Positions 51,283-59,963 of a DNA stretch of 64,000 nucleotides are shown here, piece after piece (the stretch's first letter is position 1; every line of letters starts with the position of its first letter). The translations under genes and the position numbers were made by a program. The stretch comes from Microbacterium ulmi (GTDB taxonomy: Bacteria; Actinomycetota; Actinomycetes; Actinomycetales; Microbacteriaceae). The stretch lies in assembly GCF_011759705.1 (NCBI RefSeq), contig NZ_JAAOZF010000001.1, positions 1,733,152 through 1,797,151 of the forward strand. Direction: 5' to 3'. Under the pieces are notes generated by a model. That model did no database searches. It was not told the origin of the DNA and saw nothing but the letters and a program-made list of their open reading frames with translations.

Positions 51283-51780
51283 ATGGATAAATCCGGGACA
51301 CAGCGCCGGGGCCGGCTGATCGCCGGCGCCGTGGGCGCGATCGTCGCGATCCTCTACCTCGTCATGGCCTTCCAGCTTCCGATGGGCCGTCCCGACGCCC
51401 CGAGCGCCGGCGTGTTCCCCGTCATGGTCGGCTTCTTCGTCCTGGCCGCGTCGCTCGTCATGATGGCCGAGGCGCTGTTCACCGCCCGCGTGCACGGCGA
51501 CATCCGCTTCCCGAAGGGCCGTTCGCTCGTCCTCGTCCTCGTCTTCGCCGGGGCGACCGTTGCGATGACGCTGCTTCTGCCCTACCTCGGACTGCTTCTC
51601 ACCGTGTTCCTCTACATGGTCGTGCTCGTGCGGTTCATCGACAAGGGCACGCTCCTCGGCGGGAGCGGGTGGATCCGTCCGCTCATCGTCGCCGCGGTCG
51701 TCGCGGCGGTCATGACCTTCGTGTTCGTCGCGTTCCTCGGCGTTCCGCTCCATGCGCTGCCGATGGGAATGGTGTACTGA
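51283..51780 (+). CDS. tctB: Tripartite tricarboxylate transporter small membrane subunit (TctB)
   Basis: This 165-residue protein has four predicted helices (IAGAVGAIVAILYLVMAF, GVFPVMVGFFVLAASLVMM, LVLVLVFAGATVAMTLLLP and the C-terminal LIVAAVVAAVMTFVFVAF). AGVFPVMVGFFVL matches the TctB signature region. It lies between TctC and TctA, one base before the TctA start. Confidence 0.92.
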   Translation: MDKSGTQRRGRLIAGAVGAIVAILYLVMAFQLPMGRPDAPSAGVFPVMVGFFVLAASLVMMAEALFTARVHGDIRFPKGRSLVLVLVFAGATVAMTLLLPYLGLLLTVFLYMVVLVRFIDKGTLLGGSGWIRPLIVAAVVAAVMTFVFVAFLGVPLHALPMGMVY

Positions 51781-51781
51781 C

Positions 51782-53305
51782 GTGGATTCGCTCATCGGAC
51801 TTCTGGACGGCATCGCCAGCGCGGTACAGCCGGAGCTGCTCGTCGCGACACTCGTCGGGGCCTTCATCGGGACGCTCATCGGCGTGCTCCCCGGGATCGG
51901 CCCTGTCGCCGGCTCGGCGCTCGTCCTGCCGTTCACCTTCCAGTACGGGCCGACGGTGGCGATCGCCATGGTCGTCGCCATCTACCTGGGATCCCAGTTC
52001 GGCAGCTCGACGAGCGCCGTCCTCATCAAGATCCCTGGCGAGGTGAGCTCGATCCCCGCGACCATCGACGGCTACGCGATGGCTCAGAAGGGGCGCGCGG
52101 GCGCCGCTCTCACGATCATGGCCGTGGGCTCCTTCATCGCGGGGACGATCTCGCTCATCGCGTTCACCTTCGCCGCTCCGGTGCTCACCGATCTCTCGCT
52201 GAACTTCGGCCCGGCCGAGTTCTTCGCCCTGACGGCGGGCGGACTCGTCCTGCTCGCCCGCATCTCGGGCGGGAGCCTCGCGAGCGGCCTGTTCCCCATG
52301 GCGCTCGGCATCATGCTCGGGACGGTCGGACAGGAGGCCTCGAGCGGCATCGCCCGGTTCACGTTCGACTCCGTCCCGCTGCTGCTGGGCTTCTCGCTGG
52401 TCTCCCTCGCGGTGGGGATGTACGGCATGTCAGAACTCGCGCGCGTCCTCGAGGACCCTGCGAACAACCGGCTCCCGAAGCCCGTTCCCTTCCGCGAGCT
52501 CGCACCCGACAGGACGGAGTGGAAGCGATCCCTCGCCCCGTGGGGTCGCGGGACGGTGATCGGCTTCCTGTTCGGCCTGCTGCCGGTCCCGTCGGCGACG
52601 CTCGGCGCCTTCGCCTCCTACCGGGTCGAGCAGAGCGTCTCGAAGCATCGCGACGAGTTCGGCTCGGGCGCGGTCGAAGGGATCGCCGGCCCTGAGGCCG
52701 CCAACAACAGCGCGGTCATCGGCGGTCTGGTGCCGCTGCTGGTCCTCGGGCTCCCGTTCTCGGCGACCCTCGCCCTCGTGATCTCGGCGATGCAGGTCCA
52801 GGGCATCCAGCCCGGACCGCTCCTGATCACCCAGCATCCCGAGGTGTTCTGGGCGGTCATCGGCGCGACCGCGGTGGCGAACGTGATCCTCCTCATCCTG
52901 AACGTCCCGCTCGTCGGATTCTGGGCGTCGATCCTGCGCGTCCCGCAGAAGTACCTCGTGCCGATGATCATGGTGATCGCGGTCGTTGGCACGTACAGCT
53001 ACCGCAACAGCATGTTCGACGTCTACACGCTCCTCGTCTTCGGCGTGGTCGGATATCTCATGCACAAGCTCGATCTGAGCCTGGCGTCGCTGCTGCTCGG
53101 CCTCGTGCTCGGCCCCCTCATCGAGAAGTACTTCATCCAGGTCCTCTACCTCGGTCGAGGCGACCCGATGGCGTTCTTCTCCGGCATCGCCGGATGGCTG
53201 TGGGCGGCCGTGGCCATCATCCTCGTCGTGGCCGGCGTCTTCGCGATGCGCCGGCGGCGCGGCGCACGCCAGCCCCTCGTCAGCATGAGCATGGAGCAGG
53301 AATGA
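51782..53305 (+). CDS. tctA: Tripartite tricarboxylate transporter large permease (TctA)
   Basis: The protein is 507 residues from GTG 51782. About 12 helices are seen. The family motif GTLIGVLPGIGPVAGSALVL and the YLGSQFGSSTSAVLIKIPGE segment, plus GIAGPEAANNSAVIGGLVPL, are diagnostic for TctA. It is the ion-driven permease that works with TctB and TctC. Its stop overlaps the CapA-like gene by 4 bp, tying uptake to that enzyme. Confidence 0.95.
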   Translation: MDSLIGLLDGIASAVQPELLVATLVGAFIGTLIGVLPGIGPVAGSALVLPFTFQYGPTVAIAMVVAIYLGSQFGSSTSAVLIKIPGEVSSIPATIDGYAMAQKGRAGAALTIMAVGSFIAGTISLIAFTFAAPVLTDLSLNFGPAEFFALTAGGLVLLARISGGSLASGLFPMALGIMLGTVGQEASSGIARFTFDSVPLLLGFSLVSLAVGMYGMSELARVLEDPANNRLPKPVPFRELAPDRTEWKRSLAPWGRGTVIGFLFGLLPVPSATLGAFASYRVEQSVSKHRDEFGSGAVEGIAGPEAANNSAVIGGLVPLLVLGLPFSATLALVISAMQVQGIQPGPLLITQHPEVFWAVIGATAVANVILLILNVPLVGFWASILRVPQKYLVPMIMVIAVVGTYSYRNSMFDVYTLLVFGVVGYLMHKLDLSLASLLLGLVLGPLIEKYFIQVLYLGRGDPMAFFSGIAGWLWAAVAIILVVAGVFAMRRRRGARQPLVSMSMEQE

Positions 53306-54648
53306 GCGCCGACGCCTTCACCGTCACGGTGACGGGAGACACGATCCTCAACGCCAGGGTCTCCGACATCGCCGATGCCCGGTTCCTCTCCCTCGCGGAC
53401 GTCCTGCAGCGCTCGACCGTGGGCATCACGCATTTCGAGAGCCTCATCCACGACTACACGGATGCCGAGGTCTACCCCGCGGCCGAGGCGGGATGGACCT
53501 GGATGCGCTCCCCGGCGTCTGTGACCGACGAGCTGCGGTGGCTCGGCGTCGACATGGTCTCGCTCGCCTCCAACCACGCGGGCGACTACGGCGTCGGCGG
53601 CCTGCGGAGCACGTGGGCCGCCCTGGAGCGGGCGGGGATCCCGCACGCCGGGACCGGCGCCGACCTCGCCCTCGCGAGCGAGCCCGCGGTCGTCTGGAGG
53701 CACGGACGCAGCGTCGCCATGCTGTCGGCGAGCAGCTCGGCGCCCCTGTCCTCGCGAGCCGGCGCGGCGCGCCCGGGGATGAGGGGCCGCCCAGGGGTGA
53801 ACCCGCTCGGCTTCCATCACCGCGTGTCCCCGGCGACCGCTCGGCGGCTGATGGACCTCGCGTCGCAGCTGGGCCTGTGGTGCGAGTTCGCGGAGGGCGG
53901 CGGACTGCTCGTCCATCCCCCCGGACTCCACAACAGTGGCGCCCGCTACGTCGTCGACGAGGCGGTGCGTGACGCCGAGATGGCCGCCGACGAGCCCGAT
54001 CGCGCACGCATCCTCGCCGGGGTTCGCGACGCCGCCGCGCGCTACGATGTGGCGGTCGTGCACCTCCACTGCCACGAATGGGATCCCGTGCTCGGCCTCG
54101 AGCATCCGCCGGCGTTCGCGAGCACGTTCGCGCGCGACTGCGTCGACGCGGGCGCGACGATCGTGGTGGCGGAGGGAAGCCACGCCCCGTTCCGAGGGGT
54201 GGAGCTGTGGGGCGGAGGGGTGATCCTCCACGATCCGGGCGAGCTCTTCATGATGTCGCGGCACGTCGCGAAGCTTCCGCAGGGGTTCTTCGACCGGCAG
54301 GGCGTCCCCGCGGACGGTCTCGAGAGCGACGCGCTCGGCGCGCGTCGCGTCCGAGGATCGGATGTCACGAGCCCCCGCGGCGGCTACCGGGTGGGGCCCG
54401 TGGACGGCGGGTTCGTCGCCACGGTCTCGCTCGACGACGAGAACCGCCTCGCCGCGGTCGTGCTCGATCCGTTCGACCGCGAGCGCCACGAGGGCGAACA
54501 CGGCACGGCGCCGCGATCGGCGTCGTCCGAGAACGCCGCGAGGATCCTCGCGCGCGTCGACGAGCTCAGCAGACCCTTCGGCGCCGCCGTGCGGCAGGTC
54601 GGCGGCCGCGGCCTCGTCGTCCGCGCCGACGAGAACGACAACGGATGA
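53302..54648 (+). CDS. CapA-like metallophosphatase-fold protein in a catabolic operon
   Basis: This 448-residue protein matches the CapA/PgsA family: metal-site segments VTVTGDTILN, SLASNHAGDYGVGGL, VVHLHCHEWDP and AEGSHAPFRGVELW. There is no signal peptide or membrane anchor, unlike the capsule proteins. It overlaps both tctA and the first thiolase-like gene by 4 bp, so it is made with a CoA catabolic pathway rather than with capsule genes. A hydrolytic role on an ester, amide or lactone is likely but unproven. Confidence 0.82.
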   Translation: MSADAFTVTVTGDTILNARVSDIADARFLSLADVLQRSTVGITHFESLIHDYTDAEVYPAAEAGWTWMRSPASVTDELRWLGVDMVSLASNHAGDYGVGGLRSTWAALERAGIPHAGTGADLALASEPAVVWRHGRSVAMLSASSSAPLSSRAGAARPGMRGRPGVNPLGFHHRVSPATARRLMDLASQLGLWCEFAEGGGLLVHPPGLHNSGARYVVDEAVRDAEMAADEPDRARILAGVRDAAARYDVAVVHLHCHEWDPVLGLEHPPAFASTFARDCVDAGATIVVAEGSHAPFRGVELWGGGVILHDPGELFMMSRHVAKLPQGFFDRQGVPADGLESDALGARRVRGSDVTSPRGGYRVGPVDGGFVATVSLDDENRLAAVVLDPFDRERHEGEHGTAPRSASSENAARILARVDELSRPFGAAVRQVGGRGLVVRADENDNG

Positions 54649-55802
54649 AAGGCATGCGCATGGGCAGATTCGAGGACCAGGTAGCGATCATCGGGGTGGG
54701 GACCACGTCGTTCCGCGCACTCGCGCAGGAGAAGGGCGTGATCCGGTCGGCCTACGACCTGGCTGCCGACGCGTTCGCGTCCGCGGTGGCCGACGCGGGC
54801 ATCGAGAAGGACGAGATCGACGGGCTCTTCAGCGCTCGCGTGCCGTCGTACCTGCGGATGGCCGACGTGCTCGGGATGCGCCGTCCGGCGCTGATCAACG
54901 GGTTCGACGGCGCGGGGCGGATGAGCGCCGTGTCGCTCCAGCTCGCGGCATCCGCCATCTCGAGCGGCCTCGCGGAGACGGTCGCCCTCGTGTACGGCAA
55001 CAACGGCCGATCGGCAGGCGCGCGATACGGCGGCGAGACGCCGTCGCCGACCGGCCTCTACGACGCGGTCTACGGCATGACGTCGCCCGGGGCGTCGCTC
55101 GCCCTCATGTACCGGCGCTACGCGGAGAAGAACAAGGCGCCCGACGGCGCCCTCGCGCCCTTCGCGATGAACAACCGCCGCAACGCGAGCCTCAACCCGG
55201 ACGCCGTCTTCCAGACCCCTTTCGACGAGGAGGAGTATCTGGCGTCCCCCTTCATAGCCGAGCCCCTGCGGCTCTTCGACTACTGCCTCATCAACGACGG
55301 CGGCGTCGCGCTGATCCTCACCTCGGTCGAGCGCGCGAAGCGGCTCGGCAAGCCGGTGATCACGATCAGCGCGAGCGCGAGCCGCGGAGACCTCACGAAC
55401 TTCTACGCGAGCGACGACGACTTCTACGCGTCGTGCCGGGCGGTGGCGGACCGTGTGTACGGTCAGGCCGGAATCCGGGCCTCGGACGTGTCCTGCGTCC
55501 AGATCTACGACAACTTCACGCCGACGATCCTGTTCTCCCTCGAGGGGTTCGGGTTCGCCGAGCGGGGCGAGGGCTGGCGGTGGGCGGCCGAGCACCCCTT
55601 CGAGTCGGACGACGCGCTCGTCGTCAACACGAGCGGCGGTCACACCTCCGAGAGCTACATGCAGGGCTGGGCCTTGCAGGCGGAGGCGGTCCGGCAGCTG
55701 CGCGGAGACTCGGCGGGCCGGCAGCTGCCGCCCCGCGAGGTCGTGCAGTACATCTGCGCCTCTCCGATCGTGACCTCGCACATCTTCCGCCGGCTCGAGT
55801 AG
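54645..55802 (+). CDS. Thiolase-fold protein, Ltp2/SCP2-like (no nucleophilic Cys), first copy
   Basis: This 385-residue protein has the SCP2-thiolase architecture: DQVAIIGVGTTSF at the N-terminus and C-terminal half YDNFTPTILFSLEGFGF with NTSGGHTSES. At the position of the thiolase nucleophile the sequence is INGFDGAGRMSAVSLQLAA, with no Cys. Ltp2-type aldolases that cleave steroid side-chain CoA esters also lack it and require a DUF35 partner, and a DUF35 gene follows 46 bp downstream. It is therefore predicted to be a retro-aldolase rather than a thiolase. Confidence 0.86.
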   Translation: MKGMRMGRFEDQVAIIGVGTTSFRALAQEKGVIRSAYDLAADAFASAVADAGIEKDEIDGLFSARVPSYLRMADVLGMRRPALINGFDGAGRMSAVSLQLAASAISSGLAETVALVYGNNGRSAGARYGGETPSPTGLYDAVYGMTSPGASLALMYRRYAEKNKAPDGALAPFAMNNRRNASLNPDAVFQTPFDEEEYLASPFIAEPLRLFDYCLINDGGVALILTSVERAKRLGKPVITISASASRGDLTNFYASDDDFYASCRAVADRVYGQAGIRASDVSCVQIYDNFTPTILFSLEGFGFAERGEGWRWAAEHPFESDDALVVNTSGGHTSESYMQGWALQAEAVRQLRGDSAGRQLPPREVVQYICASPIVTSHIFRRLE

Positions 55803-55848
55803 GGCCGGCGCACGACCCCTGACCATCTGCGACCGAGGAGTTCGAGCA

Positions 55849-56250
55849 TTGACACCCGATGAGGAGTATTGGAACCACTGCGCGCGCGGAGAACTGCGGC
55901 TGCAGCGGTGCGACGACTGCGGAGCGTGGCTGTCCCCGCCGGCGACGAGCTGCCGCGAATGCCTCTCGACCCGGCTGACGTGGACCGCGGCGAGCGGCCG
56001 GGCGACGGTCTGGTCGTGGATCCGCATGCACCGGAAGTACTTCGCCGCGCCCGAGTTCGCGCCGCCGTACGTCGTGGGCATGGTCCTTCTCGAGGAGGGG
56101 GTACGCCTCATCTCCTCGATCGCGACCCCCGAGGGCATCCGGGATCCGGCCGTCGAGCCGGCCGTGGACGCGCCGCTGACGCTCTACTTCGACGAGGAGC
56201 CGGATGCCGAGGGTCGTCGGCTCCCGCGGTTCCGGCTGACGGAGGCCTGA
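55849..56250 (+). CDS. DUF35 (zinc ribbon plus OB-fold) acyl-CoA-associated protein, first copy
   Basis: The protein is 133 residues from TTG 55849, with GAGGAG ten bases upstream. The N-terminal helix DEEYWNHCARGELRLQRCDD leads to a zinc ribbon with two CxxC pairs (CDDC, CREC), then an OB-fold with VWSWIRMHRKYFAAPEFAPP. DUF35 proteins form complexes with SCP2-thiolase/aldolase partners and are needed for their activity. It pairs with the gene immediately upstream. Confidence 0.9.
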   Translation: MTPDEEYWNHCARGELRLQRCDDCGAWLSPPATSCRECLSTRLTWTAASGRATVWSWIRMHRKYFAAPEFAPPYVVGMVLLEEGVRLISSIATPEGIRDPAVEPAVDAPLTLYFDEEPDAEGRRLPRFRLTEA

Positions 56251-56251
56251 G

Positions 56252-56962
56252 ATGAGCGACCTGGTGCTCGTCGAGGAGCGCGGCGATGTCGCGCTCGTGG
56301 CCCTGAACCGTCCCGACAAGCGCAACGCGATCAGCCGCGCGCTGTCCTTCCGCCTCCGCGAGGCGCTGGCGGAGCTCCAGCGTGCGAAGGTCGTCATCCT
56401 CACGGGCGAGGGCCCCGCGTTCTGCGCGGGCGTGGACCTGACGGAGAGGCGCGATCCGAACTGGGCCGACGCGCTGGGCGTCGACGACGCCCAGCACTGG
56501 CTGGAGACGCTGCAGGCCGTGCACCGGCATCCGGCGGTCGTCGTCGCAGCCGTCAACGGACCCGCGATCGGCGGAGGCATGACGCTCGTCAATGCGAGCG
56601 ATCTCGCCGTCGCGTCGGAGCGCGCGACCTTCGGCGCCCCCGAGCTCTCCTTCGGCAGCTTCCCGGCGTTGTCGGGATCGAGCGCCGTGAAGCGCCTCCT
56701 CCCCAAGCACGCGGCCCAGCTCGTCTTCACGGCGAGGCCGGTCTCGGCGGCGACCGCCGAGCGGTGGGGGCTGGTGAACGAGGTCGTGGAGCACGACGCT
56801 CTGCGCGAGCGCGCGTGGGAGCTCGCCGAGTCGATCGCCGCGTGGGAGGCGCCCGCCCTCGCCTTCGCCAAGCGCGCGCTGGACGAGCTCGCCGCCCTGG
56901 ACTGGTCGCGCGCCCTCGAGCAGGGCGTGCTGGTGTCGGCGCTCACGAGGAGGCTCGCATGA
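56252..56962 (+). CDS. Enoyl-CoA hydratase/isomerase (crotonase family), short form
   Basis: The protein is 236 residues, at the short end for crotonases. Oxyanion segments are FCAGVDLTERRDPNW and VNGPAIGGGMTLVNASDLAV. The catalytic-loop segment is FGAPELSFGSFPALSG, where one Glu is kept and the second usual Glu is replaced. A hydratase with altered chemistry or an isomerase is possible. Its stop forms ATGA with a tiny 18-codon ORF before the CoA-transferase. Confidence 0.88.
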   Translation: MSDLVLVEERGDVALVALNRPDKRNAISRALSFRLREALAELQRAKVVILTGEGPAFCAGVDLTERRDPNWADALGVDDAQHWLETLQAVHRHPAVVVAAVNGPAIGGGMTLVNASDLAVASERATFGAPELSFGSFPALSGSSAVKRLLPKHAAQLVFTARPVSAATAERWGLVNEVVEHDALRERAWELAESIAAWEAPALAFAKRALDELAALDWSRALEQGVLVSALTRRLA

Positions 56963-57015
56963 ACCGCGGACCCGTAGCCGGCCGCGCACGGACGAGAGTC
57001 GGGGAGGCTCGCTGA
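56959..57015 (+). CDS. 18-residue linking ORF (possible translational coupler)
   Basis: ATG overlaps the hydratase stop (ATGA) and the TGA stop overlaps the CoA-transferase ATG (TGATG). The peptide MNRGPVAGRARTRVGEAR has no recognisable function. Its perfect coupling at both ends suggests that it carries ribosomes across the 52-nt gap. It could equally be chance. Confidence 0.35.
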   Translation: MNRGPVAGRARTRVGEAR

Positions 57016-58394
57016 TGGACAAGGTCTTCGAGAGCGCGGCGGCGGCGATCGCCGACATCCCCGACGGCGCGACGATCGCGCTGACGGGGTTCGGGCTGAG
57101 CAAGGGAATCGCGGCGAGCCTCATCGTGGCGGCCCGGGACCGGGGCGTGCGCGACCTCACCATCGTGTGCAACTCGCTCGGGTCGTCCGGGCAGATCCGG
57201 GCGCAGATGCTCGTCGAGAACCGCCAGGTGAAGCGGCTGGTCTGCTCGTTCTCCTCGCGGCCGGGCATCGTGAGCCCGTCCGACGAGCAGGTGGACGCGG
57301 GCCTGATCGAGGTCGAGCTCGTGCCGCAGGGGATCCTCGTCGAGCGCCTTCGTGCCGGGGCGGCGGGTCTCGGCGCGATCTACTCGCCTGTCGGGATCGG
57401 CACGCCCCTCGCCGCGGGCAAAGAGAAGCGCGTGTTCGACGGACGCGAGTTCGTACTCGAACCGGCCATCACGGTCGACTACACGTTCGCGCGGGCATGG
57501 CGCGCCGACCGCGCCGGCAACGTGCAGTTCCGCGGCAGCAACATCCACTTCAACACGAGCATGGCCAAGGCCGCGCGCGTGGCCATCGTCGAGGTCGACG
57601 AGATCGTCGAGGTCGGCGAGATCCCGTCGGAGGCGATCGATCTGCCCGGCGTCTTCGTCGCGCGCGTCGTGCCGAGCACCGTGAAGGCCGACAGCGCGAA
57701 AGGCACGATCCGACTTCGCCGTGCGCCGGACGCCGCGCGCACGTACAGCGGCAAGAGCGGATGGACGCGTCATGAGATGGCGCGCAAGGCGATCTCCCTC
57801 ATTCCCGACGACAGCTACGTCAACATCGGGTCCGGCATGCCCGCGCTGATCGCGCAGAACGTCGGGTCGCGACGGATCGTCCTCCACGGCGAGAATGGGA
57901 TCCTGGGGTACGGCGAGGCCGTCGAGGGCGCCGACGCGGATCCCGATGTGTTCGACGCCGGCGGGAACGACGTCACGGTCCGTCCGGGCACGTCCTTCTT
58001 CGACAGCGTCACATCGTTCGAGATCGCCCGGGGTGGCCGCCTCGACGTCGTCGTCCTCGGCGCCTACCAGGTCGACGAGACCGGAAGCTTCGCCAGCTAC
58101 AGCCTCGGCGACCCCGTCATGGGCGGGATCGGCGGGGCGATGGACCTCGTCGCCGGCGGGCGGGAGCTCGTCGTCATGATGGAGCATCAGAGCAGCAAGG
58201 GCACGCCCAAGCTCGTCGAGCGCTGCACGCTTCCCCTCACCGGCGCGGACTGCGTGACGACGGTGGTGACGGACATCGGCGTCTTCCGGCGGAGGGAGGA
58301 CGGCTTCCACGTCCAAGAGCTGGCCGACGGCTTCACGTTCGAGGACGTCCAGGCGCTCACCACGCTCCCGCTGCGCAGGGGAGCGGGCGAGTGA
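57015..58394 (+). CDS. Fused alpha/beta 3-oxoacid-type (class I) CoA-transferase
   Basis: This 459-residue protein joins both SCOT-family subunits. The alpha part (about 1-240) has GATIALTGFGLSKG and GNVQFRGSNIHFNTSMAKAA. The beta part begins near SGWTRHEMARKAISLIPDDS and contains the active-site Glu in LHGENGILGYGE and a late GGAMDLVAGGRELVVMMEH. Such enzymes exchange CoA between acetyl-, succinyl- or acetoacetyl-CoA and other acids. It could recycle CoA from a beta-keto acid product or activate the substrate. Confidence 0.92.
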   Translation: MDKVFESAAAAIADIPDGATIALTGFGLSKGIAASLIVAARDRGVRDLTIVCNSLGSSGQIRAQMLVENRQVKRLVCSFSSRPGIVSPSDEQVDAGLIEVELVPQGILVERLRAGAAGLGAIYSPVGIGTPLAAGKEKRVFDGREFVLEPAITVDYTFARAWRADRAGNVQFRGSNIHFNTSMAKAARVAIVEVDEIVEVGEIPSEAIDLPGVFVARVVPSTVKADSAKGTIRLRRAPDAARTYSGKSGWTRHEMARKAISLIPDDSYVNIGSGMPALIAQNVGSRRIVLHGENGILGYGEAVEGADADPDVFDAGGNDVTVRPGTSFFDSVTSFEIARGGRLDVVVLGAYQVDETGSFASYSLGDPVMGGIGGAMDLVAGGRELVVMMEHQSSKGTPKLVERCTLPLTGADCVTTVVTDIGVFRRREDGFHVQELADGFTFEDVQALTTLPLRRGAGE

Positions 58395-59545
58395 GCATCC
58401 GCGGAGCGGCGTACATCGTCGGCGCCTGCGAATGTCCGGACCGCGTGATCCCCGACCGGTCGACGGCGCAGCTGCACGCGGAGGTGGCCGTCGGGGCGCT
58501 CGCCGACGCCGGCCTGTCGCTCTCCGACGTCGACGGCTTCGCCTGCACCGGCGATCTGGACGCGCTTCCGCTCGCACTCGCCGAATACCTGGGCCTGCGG
58601 CGCCTGAAGTACGTGGACAGCACGATCACCGGCGGATCCTCGCCCCTCGTGCAGCTCGGCCACGCCGCCGCGGCGATCGCACGCGGCCAGTGCGAGGTCG
58701 TCCTCATCTCCCTCGCCCAGCGCGCCCGATCGGCGCCGGGCGACCGCGACCGCGGCGGCAACCCCGAGGGGCCTTTCGAGGAGGTCTACGGCCTCAACAC
58801 CATGGGCTCGTACGCGCTCGCCGCCGCCCGGCACATGTACGAGTTCGGCACGACGAGCGAGCAGCTCGCGTGGGTGAAGGTCGCAGCCTCGACGCACGCC
58901 CAGCACAACCCGAACGCGTTCCTGCAGAACGTCGTGACGGTCGAGGAGGTCCTCGCCTCCCCGGTGCTGTCCGACCCCCTCCACCGGCTGGACAGCTGCG
59001 TCGTCACGGACGGCGCCGGTGCGGTGGTCCTCGTGTCCGCGGCCGTGAAGGACAAGCTCTCCCGCCGGGCGGCGAAAGTGCTCGGACAGGCGGAGACCGT
59101 CAAGGGGACGGACAACGGACGGATCGATCTCACCTACACGGGTGCGCGCTGGACGGGGCTGCGGGCGTTCGAAGAGGCCGGCTGCGCGCCGGGCGACATC
59201 GACTACGCGTCGATCTACGACTCGTTCACGATCACCGTGATCGAGTCGATCGAGGATCTCGGATTCTGCGAGAAGGGCGAGGGCGGGCGGTTCGTGCAGG
59301 ACGGCGGGCTCATCGCACCTTACGGACGGCTGCCCTGGAACACGGACGGCGGCGGTCTCAGCAGCAACCATCCGGGCAAGGGAGGAATGATGAGGCTCAT
59401 CGAGGCCGTTCGCCAGATCCGGGGAGAGGCGAACCCCGCCGTGCAGGTCCCCGACTGCTCGCTGGCCGTCGTGCACGGCACGGGAGGGCAGCTGGGGACG
59501 CGAATGGGCAGCGCGACGGTCGTCCTGGGGGTGGAGGATGCCTGA
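58391..59545 (+). CDS. Thiolase-fold protein, Ltp2/SCP2-like (no nucleophilic Cys), second copy
   Basis: The protein is 384 residues from GTG 58391, which overlaps the previous stop by 4 bp. C-terminal SCP2-thiolase motifs are IYDSFTITVIESIEDLGFC and SLAVVHGTGGQLGTRMG. The nucleophile position reads STITGGSSPLVQLGHAA, so Cys is replaced by Ser. It is closer to the steroid aldolase Ltp2 pattern than the first copy is. A DUF35 gene overlaps its end by 8 bp. Predicted role: retro-aldol C-C cleavage of a beta-hydroxyacyl-CoA. Confidence 0.87.
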   Translation: MSIRGAAYIVGACECPDRVIPDRSTAQLHAEVAVGALADAGLSLSDVDGFACTGDLDALPLALAEYLGLRRLKYVDSTITGGSSPLVQLGHAAAAIARGQCEVVLISLAQRARSAPGDRDRGGNPEGPFEEVYGLNTMGSYALAAARHMYEFGTTSEQLAWVKVAASTHAQHNPNAFLQNVVTVEEVLASPVLSDPLHRLDSCVVTDGAGAVVLVSAAVKDKLSRRAAKVLGQAETVKGTDNGRIDLTYTGARWTGLRAFEEAGCAPGDIDYASIYDSFTITVIESIEDLGFCEKGEGGRFVQDGGLIAPYGRLPWNTDGGGLSSNHPGKGGMMRLIEAVRQIRGEANPAVQVPDCSLAVVHGTGGQLGTRMGSATVVLGVEDA

Positions 59546-59963
59546 GAGCGAAGGGATCCTGCCTGTCCCCGGCATCAGGGTGCTCCCGGAGATGACCGCC
59601 TTCTGGGATGCGATGCGCGAGGACGTACTGCTTCTTCCGCACTGCGTCCGCTGCGCACACGTCGTCTGGGCTCCCCGGCCGTACTGCCCCGAGTGCGGCT
59701 CTCTCGAGGTCCGTTGGGAGCCGGCGAGCGGCGGCGGCGCCGTCTACAGCTTCACGGTGAATCGGCGCGGCAAGGGGTTCAACCGCAGGTATGAGGAGAT
59801 CGGGCCGTACGTCGTGGCGTACGTCGAGCTCGACGAGGGGCCGCGCGTCCTCACCAACATCGTGGGATGCGCGGTCGACGACGTCCGGATCGGCCAGCGC
59901 GTGCGCGCGGTCATCCAGCACTCGGGCGAGGACAGCATCCTGCGCTTCGCCCCGGCGGAATGA
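59538..59963 (+). CDS. DUF35 (zinc ribbon plus OB-fold) protein, second copy
   Basis: This 141-residue protein has a zinc ribbon with CVRC and CPEC, an aromatic N-terminal helix MTAFWDAMREDVLLLPHC, and an OB-fold including VYSFTVNRRGKGFNRRYEEI and PYVVAYVELDEGPRVLTNI. It is the dedicated partner of the overlapping second thiolase-like protein. The two copies in the window differ enough to imply separate complexes. Confidence 0.9.
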   Translation: MPESEGILPVPGIRVLPEMTAFWDAMREDVLLLPHCVRCAHVVWAPRPYCPECGSLEVRWEPASGGGAVYSFTVNRRGKGFNRRYEEIGPYVVAYVELDEGPRVLTNIVGCAVDDVRIGQRVRAVIQHSGEDSILRFAPAE

